Shown one piece after another: positions 57,104-64,000 of a stretch of 64,000 nucleotides of DNA. The position numbers and the translations under genes are program-made. Under the pieces are notes generated by a model, which saw only the letters and a program-made list of their open reading frames with translations, had not been told where the DNA came from and ran no database searches. The DNA is from Isoetes taiwanensis (Eukaryota; Streptophyta; Lycopodiopsida; Isoetales; Isoetaceae). The stretch spans positions 8,399,003-8,463,002 of the forward strand of contig JAJEKV010000006.1 of the NCBI GenBank assembly GCA_021234155.1, given 5' to 3'. Numbering within the stretch: the stretch's first letter is position 1; every line of letters begins with the position of its first letter.

Positions 57104-57870
57104 TTAATTCAGAGCGCCATCAATATCAAAATTACTCATAAGAGTGAAAAGCTCAGTTATATCTTCTCTTTCTTTCAAAATAGCTCTAAAATACGAATAT
57201 AAAGTATGTGCAGGCAAGAGGAAAAGTTCACCAAGTGTTGAAGCTATAATGCCATAATGAGCCCTTACCTGTTCGTATGCTGCACATTTCAAGAGTGCGT
57301 GTTCATCATCTTCAATAGCTGGATCTAGGCAACTTGGATAAAACTGCTCCTTATGGGGTCTTTCATCCCACCTATCAGTCTCAATTCGCAAATTGTGAGA
57401 TGACAATCTCATTTGAGAAATAAGCATGCGTTTCTTTATGCTGATGCATGAGAGTAGATAAGGCTGCTCTTTATACTTTGCCAGATCATTTAGTTTAATA
57501 ATAGTCAAGTAAAACTTTTTTTTATATCCTTATCCTCGTCTACTCGCCAAAATTTACGAATTGCTCGTGCAGCCACATAATCACATATCTCTTCAAATTT
57601 CTGGGATAGCGGCCAATTGTCATCGTCAAGCCATTTCCTTGCCCATCGCTTGACATCAGCGTACCAACCTTTTGTGCTATGCATAAGGGCTTGATAGGGT
57701 AACCGGTTAGTGTCCATATCTAGAACCCTGTTAACAAGTTCTGCTTCAAGAGGTAATAGACATGCTCCAGCCAATATCATGCAATAAGGAGTTTGCACCT
57801 TCACTCCCAATTCACGTATCAAGAATCGTTTTTGTATCTTCTCTATATCGCTCCACCCCTTTAAAGACAA
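57104..57870 (-). CDS. C-terminal region of LINE copy 2 (two overlapping frames)
   Basis: 57505-57870 reads IEKIQKRFLIRELGVKVQTP and KGWYADVKRWARKW. 57104-57508 continues with MRLSSHNLRIETDRW and CLDPAIEDDEHALLKCAAYE, a degenerate zinc-ribbon-like C-terminus typical of LINE RT proteins. A one-base shift near 57506 separates them. The final stop at 57104 is probably the natural one, being 80 bp from the tail. Confidence 0.75.
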
Positions 57871-57879
57871 ACCTGGCCC

Positions 57880-58452
57880 TTAAACTGGGCTTCCATAAAG
57901 AACCACTGTTTTTAATTGTATTTCAAAAAAGAGTTTCCTTAGTTGCCAATGTTCACAATTGTTGATTTTGCACTGATTCATCATACTGTAAAACGCTCTG
58001 AGACCACCTGATACACGTTTCTGAGCTGCCAATGTCCACTTATAATTATTTGACACTTCAATTCCCAAATACTTATAATTCATGACCTGCTCAAGCGGAA
58101 CGCCATCTACATAAAATATTGTATTATCCTGGCCTCCTAGCACCATTATCTTTGATTTATCAGGATTAACCCTCATGCTTTTTTCTTCACAAAAGCCACA
58201 TAACACATCTAGATGGCGTTGCAGTCCAGTTGGATTCTTTGAAATTAACACAATATCATCAGTAAAAAGCAAAAGCTGTAAAATATACCTTCCCAAATGG
58301 ACTCCTAAACCCCCAAGTCTCGTCATCCAATTTTCTAGTTCATCTATGAACAATCCAAAAAGAGTTGGAGAGGAGGGACAACCTTGCTTTACCCCAATCG
58401 TATTCTGCACTTTTTCTGGCCCTGTAAATGGGAAAGATATTTCTACTAGCAC
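57880..58452 (-). CDS. RT palm domain of LINE copy 2
   Basis: 190 codons: motif B region GVKQGCPSSPTLFGLFIDEL, catalytic box LFTDDIVLIS near residue 63, then NPDKSKIMV and LGIEVSNNYKW. The N-terminal half (endonuclease and fingers) is missing. The frame ends at a stop (GSPV*) 10 bp before the next frame; the stop may be real or a single error. Confidence 0.85.
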   Translation of the reverse strand: MLVEISFPFTGPEKVQNTIGVKQGCPSSPTLFGLFIDELENWMTRLGGLGVHLGRYILQLLLFTDDIVLISKNPTGLQRHLDVLCGFCEEKSMRVNPDKSKIMVLGGQDNTIFYVDGVPLEQVMNYKYLGIEVSNNYKWTLAAQKRVSGGLRAFYSMMNQCKINNCEHWQLRKLFFEIQLKTVVLYGSPV

Positions 58453-58484
58453 CCTGTCATATAAGCACGCAACTGCACGATGAA

Positions 58485-58904
58485 GTTCCTATGGAGCTTG
58501 TAGCATTTCCAACCTGCAAGCATAATAATCCTTTGGCTCTTCCTCAGGGTCCTGCATATGAAGGAGGGGAATCTAGATTCTCTCCTTTAGATGATTTCCC
58601 ACGAGGCCATGTTTCTGATATTTCTGCACCTATTGTTGCTACTGCGGGTCAGATTGCATCTTCTGATAATGCTTCTACTCCCCCTTTTCCTCCACCTTCA
58701 GCCTCTGCGCCTGCCTTACTTTGAAGAGCAGTTGCCACTGCTAACAGAAATACATGCGAGCGTTTTGGTGAGTGGATTAAGAAAGACATGCCTTCAACAG
58801 TTCTTCTGGTCGTGTCTCTGCTGCTATTGATATGATGGTTCAGAATAATAGAAAAGATATTGGTAGTTTGCTTGGTTAGCTTCAAGCAAAGGAGAGTCAA
58901 CTTG
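58485..58904 (+). pseudogene. left remnant of plus-strand LINE copy 4 (ORF1 region)
   Basis: An open plus-strand segment (DEVPMELVAFPTCKHNNPLA, then STPPFPPPSASAPALL) and, after a shift, ATANRNTCERFGEWIKKDMP and VSAAIDMMVQNNRKDIGSLL. It looks like the N-terminal part of an L1 ORF1 that resumes after 61803 beyond the minus-strand LINE. The left edge is truncated at the junction with LINE copy 2. Confidence 0.45.
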
Positions 58905-61803
58905 ATTTTTTTTTTTTTTGAAGAACTGTGTCAGCAATATATTAAAAGAATGGTAATGTTACAAAGCAAGTGAGGAGGAAGGAGAACTGCCCCAAAGAGA
59001 CAGTGATACCTCGACACTCCACAACAACTGCAACTCTACTGCTGTACAAACTGACCATCACCATCTACCACACCCAAGAAGTCCCGCCAAATGGAAAACT
59101 TCCGCTCTACTAATCCAGGGAACACCAAAAGCTTTGAAATAGCTTGTACCGAGTCGAGGAATCGAGGAGAGATTTTGCGGTCGCTGAATCCCCGAAAGAT
59201 CCACAACCGCCGCTTCCAAATCAACCACACCAACCAAGCCACGACGGATGCAAGGCTTGCTGCCGTCTGGCGCCAAACACCGGGATACACATGGGCGGCA
59301 ATTGTTGGCTATTCAATCTCACGAACAGAGCCCGACCCAATCCGGGCAACCCGCAAATGAGGGCATAAAACCAAACAATGCTCCACAGTCTCACGATGAA
59401 GGCCACAACAAGGGCAAAGAGGGCTCACACCGGCCTAAAGCCCGACTCACAAGGACATTCACCCACGGGGCGGTGCACCACCGCCACATAAGCACCCGAA
59501 CCCGGTGGGGGAAGTGAGCTCCATGTCCACGTCCAAACCGGCGCCATCGAGAACCCGGAAGCTCGCGAGACCACTTGCACCTGGGGGGGTGAGTGTCATG
59601 AATAGCCAACACCCGGTAACAAGACCGCACAAAACAAGAAGATACAACATCCGGATGAACCTTCCAAAACCGCACCACCACATCACCCGAGGGACTATAG
59701 GTATATGTAGCGGAATACTCCCGCCACTTGTTCCCGTGATAGCCCTTGGCCGTCGCCCTTCAAAGAAAAGCGAGCTCGAAAGAACTCCCACGGCTAGTCT
59801 GACCATCCCAATACCAATCCTCCAAGGTGAGCACAAAGGCTTCGCCTCCAACGGGCTCGCGTCCCGAGCATGCACTGGCGCCAAGGGCAAGGGCAAATAC
59901 GCAGGAGGTAGAGGAACCCACAAGAAAGGAGAAGAGTGGTGATAAACCGAGGCATAATCTAGTTGAAAAGAGCACACGACGTGATCCCAAGCCCGCAACA
60001 CCCCTGATGAGAAAAGGGGGACGATGTGGGAAAGGCGAGGAGACCATACAACAGTGCCCAGGGCAACTCTACATGCACAGACGACTTTCCAAATGCCACA
60101 CAATGGCGAAGAGATTGCCACAATAGTGCCGCACCAGGAGAAGATGCTCCATCCTGCAGAGCCTGGAGAATGCTCCAAATAAACTTAGAGACCAACACCT
60201 TACTATGCAGTGCCAAATCCAGAATGGCCAAGCCCCCATCCTCCGGGGGGGAGACACTTCCACCAAGCCACTTTAACAACCGCCCCTTCATCATCCCGCC
60301 CCACACAAAATTTCGAACAATCTTATCCAAAGCCTGTATCTTACCCTCAGGAGCTAACATCGCAGAATCTTTGTATACACATGAGTGCTACAAAATCGCG
60401 ACTTGGCAATAGTGATCCTACCTGCCATGGACAACTTGCTACCCTTCCACCAATTGAGGTGTTTCTGCAACCCCTGCAAAATCTCATCCCACACCCTCCC
60501 CATGGAAACATCCCCTCCAAAGGGAATACCCAACAGCTTAGTACACACATTACCTGGAAGCACCTTCCAGGGAATAGAGCCAAACAAGGGGGGCGGAGTC
60601 AATCGGGCCCATAATGCGGGCATTTACCCCAATGAGAAGAATGCACGAGGCCAAGGAGAAAGTATCCAGCAAACCCTTCACATTCCGCAAATTCCTCTCT
60701 TCTGCCACCAAGAAGAGAAAAGTGTCATCGGCGAACTGGTTAATAATCTGCTGACTACCATCCTGCATCCGAAGCCCATCCACCACCCCCTCCTCCACTT
60801 TGCAGCCAAAACAAGCGAGGCAAGGTGCCTCCGCCACAATCGTAAACAAAAATGGTGCCAAAGGGCACCCCGGCGACTACCCCCGCCCTAAGGAGAAAAA
60901 GGCGGAGGGTTCACCACGGCACACCACCGTAGCCCGTGCTGACCTATGCGACTTCATGATCGTTGTCTCGTAAAGCGTGGACCACGCCCAGCGCTAACAT
61001 CATGGCGGCACAAGAACTCCCAAGCGGACACTATCATAAGCTTTGGCAAAGTCAAGCTTAAGATAGGCAATGCTTGACTGTTCTCCTGGCCCAATAAAGG
61101 CCCTCATAAAGCTGCGGCAACATTAGTCAAAATGTTCCTCCGGGAACAAACCCGGTACACCTTACTAATGGAAGAAGTCAACACAGGCTTCAACTTCTCG
61201 GCGGGGCTTTCGCTAATAATCTTGTACCGAGAGGGACAACAAGGATATAGGCCTCAATCATTAATAGTAGAAGGCTGCTTAACCTTAGGAATCAAGGAAA
61301 TGCATGCGGTATTCAAGATCCTATCCATGTGAGAAGACTGCAAAGCAACTCAAGATACACACAGTAATGCAGACTCACCAGCCCACTCCCAATAAGTCCG
61401 AAGAACTCCACGGGGATGCCATCCAGCCGGGACATTTATCCTTGGCCATGCACATACATGCCTCCGCTAAATCCTCTGCGGAGAGCTCTGCTCCAAGCTC
61501 TCCGTTGGTGAGGCAAAATAGATGGCTTAACAGCCCCCAAAACAAGCTCCTGCATCTCTGCTCATAGGGAAGAGTGCATTGCGCAAAAACCCCGAGAAAT
61601 GAGCATGCACATACTGCAGCTTCAGCGGGATCCTCCAAAGTCCGGCCATCAGGCAAAGCAAGGGACGCCATAGATGCTGCATATCGCCGCTGCCTAGCTG
61701 CTCTGAAGAACACCGACGAACTTGTATCCCCCTCCTTCAACCAGGTAAGGGCTGCCTTCACACGCGCCTCAAACGGATTTTTCCTGTGGATGTCTTCTAT
61801 CAA
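58905..61803 (-). mobile_element. 5'-truncated L1 LINE (copy 3) nested in copy 4
   Basis: Minus strand. It ends in a run of 14 A (T at 58906-58919) and its 5' edge lies near 61803 inside ORF2. In order: the connector and RT start (RVKAALTWLKEGDTSSSVFF at 61375-61803), the catalytic box FADDTFLF at about 60735, MVEVSPPRRMG / LKWLGGSVSPPEDGGLAILD near 60270, and the C-terminal WLVWLIWKRRLWIFRGF at 59036-59290. All frames are heavily shifted. The G+C content is higher than in neighbours and CGG/CCG are common, as in other stretches suspected of CWG error. No target duplication could be matched. Confidence 0.85.
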
Positions 61804-62741
61804 ACGGAGGTGTGTAAAGATACTCTAACAGCATCTGGCTACAATGTTGTGCAGATTGATCATGATTTGCACAAGAGATGTATCAGTAACTTGATGTCAT
61901 TTGGTGTGGTGGGCCATTATACCGGTGCATATCTAGATATTAGGAAGCTTGGTTACTGGTTCACAGGCCATCTTCACAGGATTGGTCTTCCCGCGTATCG
62001 CACCTTGAAAATGCTTGGCAAGAACTTTTTTTTGGTTATGTTTGATGACGCTATTGTTGTTGATCAATTGGTGGCCCGAGGTGTTGATCCTATGTGGAGT
62101 GATTATTATTATACCAACCTTATTCTCGGCTTCTCACACGCAGGGTATGAGTAATGCTTTAAAGATGCCTTGTTGGTTTTCTATTTTAAATCTTCCACCT
62201 GACCTTCTTGTGTCGGACTTTCTTGTGTGTGTTGCTAATGGTTTGGGTACTCACTTGGCTCATTCTATAGTTGATGATGCTAAGATTTGTGTTTCTCTGC
62301 CTTGTGGCCAAGCTCTGCCTAGTTCATTATCATCAATAGTGGCCATACTGAATGGTCCTCAACTTGCTGATTTGTTTCCCCAACTTGAACTCTTTGCAAA
62401 TTTTTGTGCTAAGCGGGATCGCCCTGCCAATGTTCCTATTTCCTCTTCGCCTCTCACTTCTGCTTCCCCCAGAGCTATACCTCCTCAGTCCACGTCCTCT
62501 AATGATGCAACTGGTAAGGATGTTGATATGCCCTCTGCCTCTAAATATGCAGTCTGCACCAGTTTTTAGTGCTGATGCTAGAGCTAAGTTGCAAAGGATT
62601 CAAGAGCAGCAGGAACGGCGTGAGAGAGCTACAGATGGCTGGACAAAAGTTAATTTGAAGAAAGCTGCCCATAATAAATTTGCTCAGTCTGCCTCTCAGG
62701 CAGCACATCCTAGTGGAGACGGACATGGTAGTGCACAATAA
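61804..62741 (+). pseudogene. ORF1 of L1 LINE copy 4
   Basis: Plus strand: TLTASGYNVVQIDHDLHKRC, GYWFTGHLHRIGLPAYRTLK, KNFFLVMFDDAIVVDQLVAR (61786-62154), then in another frame LNLPPDLLVSDFLVCVANGL and a serine/proline-rich linker (to 62569), then RAKLQRIQEQQERRERATDG and WTKVNLKKAAHNKFAQSASQ to a stop at 62741. This is the DUF4283-like layout of plant L1 ORF1, with frameshifts at about 62150 and 62560. Confidence 0.7.
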
Positions 62742-63012
62742 CATGCCATCACTCCTCTATCAGAAGCTGAGATACTCTGTGGAGGGCCAGAGCAGAAAAG
62801 AGGCTCTCCCTTGCCACAATCTGCACATAACATGGAGAGGTTGGAGCAGAGCGGAGGCTCCCCTCTGCCAATGGGTCTAGGACACAATGGAAGGGTGGAA
62901 TAGAGAAGAGGCTTCCCCTTGCCACTTATTCGCACACGGTGGGCAGACCTCTCAGATGCAGTTAATCTTCTAGGGGTCACTGAGATGGATGTGGAGCATC
63001 CTCAACTGCCCA
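62742..63012 (+). repeat. ORF1-ORF2 spacer with degenerate 60 bp repeats
   Basis: Three or four copies of a unit with GGAGCAGA-GAGGCTCCCC-TTGCCA, period about 58-62 bp, at 62780-62930. It lies between the LINE ORFs. Confidence 0.6.
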
Positions 63013-64000
63013 CATGAATATTATTTCTTGGAATGTTAGGGGAGTGGCTTCTTCCCCAAGCAAAAAGAGTAGGCTTTCCCTCTATCTATCTAAGTTCTCT
63101 ATGGATTTATGTTGTTTTCAGGAGCACAAGTGTCAGTAAAGCATACACGTTCAAAAACCTGGCTAACATTTTTTGAGGCGTGATTATAATGTGCTTGTGG
63201 TGGCTACTGATTCTACTAAAGCAGGTGTTCTTACTGCATGGAAGCCCTCTTTGAATGTCACTTTCACTCAAGTGGACAGGTTTGGTCGTTGGATAATTGT
63301 TAAGTGGAAAGAGCGGGGGCAAGAATGCGGTTTAGTAAATGTTTATGCTCACAATTATCCACGTCAAAGGGGAGCTTTGTGGGCCTCTCTTCGTAGCAAA
63401 GTTCTCAGGCTAGGCAATAATGTGGCATGGTTGCTCATAGAAGATTTTAATATGGTGAAAAATTGAAAGCAGGCGAGGTGTGTGGCACGGGATCCGCAGT
63501 GGTTCGGGGGATTTGAGCGGGAGCAATGGCAACGTCTGGCGCATGATTGTGGCTTTGTGGAGGTCGAGGATGATCAATCCTTCACATGGTGCAATGGATG
63601 GATGAGCGCAGGGTAGAGCTTACACCGACATGATCGTGGCTATTATAATGCAATCATTTGCTGATTTTCTTCGATTGCGGATAACTAATTTTGGTTGGAT
63701 AGTGCAATCTCAGATCATAATCCACAATGGTTCTCCACCGGACGACCTTTATGGTGAAGAGCTACAAAAACTTACTTCAAGCTCAATACTAAGCATTTGA
63801 AGGATAGTGAATTCATTGCAGGTTGTAGGAATGCGTGGTCATCTTGACAGAGATTAAAGCCATTGGGACGGCTCATGTGAATCAAGCCAGGATAAAGGCA
63901 GGACTAGAATGGTTTAGATCTGGTGATAGATGCTCTCACTTCTTTTTTCGGGCTGCTAAGAGAAGGCGTATGATGGCCTCTATTAACTCCCTTATCTTGC
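63013..64000 (+). pseudogene. ORF2 of L1 LINE copy 4 (endonuclease region, continues beyond window)
   Basis: Begins MNIISWNVRGVASSPSKKSR with the endonuclease motif WNVRG and QEHKC near residue 37. After a frameshift near 63140 a 97-codon frame (63173-63466) reads GVLTAWKPSLNVTFTQVDRF and CGLVNVYAHNYPRQRGALWA, then LLIEDFNMVKN where GDFN is expected. Later pieces include LAHDCGFVEVEDDQSFTWCN and, near the edge, EWFRSGDRCSHFFFRAAKRR. At least three shifts or stops break it. Confidence 0.8.

Larger units (their letters stand above)
57025..58484 (-). mobile_element. 5'-truncated LINE of a second clade (LINE copy 2)
   Basis: A minus-strand RT fragment with a 3' tail of (AATA)n type near 57025-57045 and no long poly(A), unlike the L1 copies. 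It begins inside the RT at about 58484, where it abuts another LINE on the opposite strand. The combination of a short A/T-repeat tail and the GVKQGCPSSPTLFGLF motif differs from the L1-type copies in this window. Confidence 0.75.

Overview
This window is nuclear DNA from a land plant with a large, repeat-dominated genome. The evidence is plant-type L1 LINEs, PLS-type pentatricopeptide-repeat (PPR) gene debris in six places, GT-AG introns, Helitron termini, and remnants of an organelle-type prolyl-tRNA synthetase and an alpha-tubulin gene. The PPR wording recalls ferns or lycophytes, but that placement is an inference. No gene in the window looks intact and ordinary; nearly everything is a mobile element or a broken gene.

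Layout. 1-5.3 kb: minus-strand exon-like debris and short repeats, including an array of tiny CACCC/GGGTG hairpins. 5.4-12.3 kb: a plus-strand L1-type LINE (ORF1, then ORF2 with endonuclease, reverse transcriptase (RT) and C-terminal domain) that is broken in the RT core. 13.17-21.99 kb: the most remarkable object, an 8.8 kb minus-strand retroelement with two 2.35 kb direct repeats around an internal region. That region carries a 690-codon RT frame and a second 530-codon frame, and a first exon appears to lie inside the repeat itself. It looks like an endonuclease-less Penelope-like element or a near relative. 22.1-23.9 kb: an organellar prolyl-tRNA synthetase pseudogene. 26.9-29.5 kb: PPR and ankyrin fragments. 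31-46 kb: Helitron termini, a LINE tail with a perfect target duplication, a CACTA-like end, a MITE, and a minus-strand Helitron candidate (39.48-46.36 kb) enclosing pieces of several host genes, among them alpha-tubulin exon 1. 46.35-53.75 kb: a large inverted repeat with arms of about 3 kb that duplicates a PPR pseudogene. 57-64 kb: nested LINEs in both orientations.

A pattern crosses these units. Where two copies of one sequence can be compared, or where a frame should be open, one copy often has CAG or CTG replaced by CGG, CCG or CG. Many frameshifts fall on such sites. This suggests systematic consensus error at methylated CWG sites, so some 'pseudogene' frameshifts here may not be biological.
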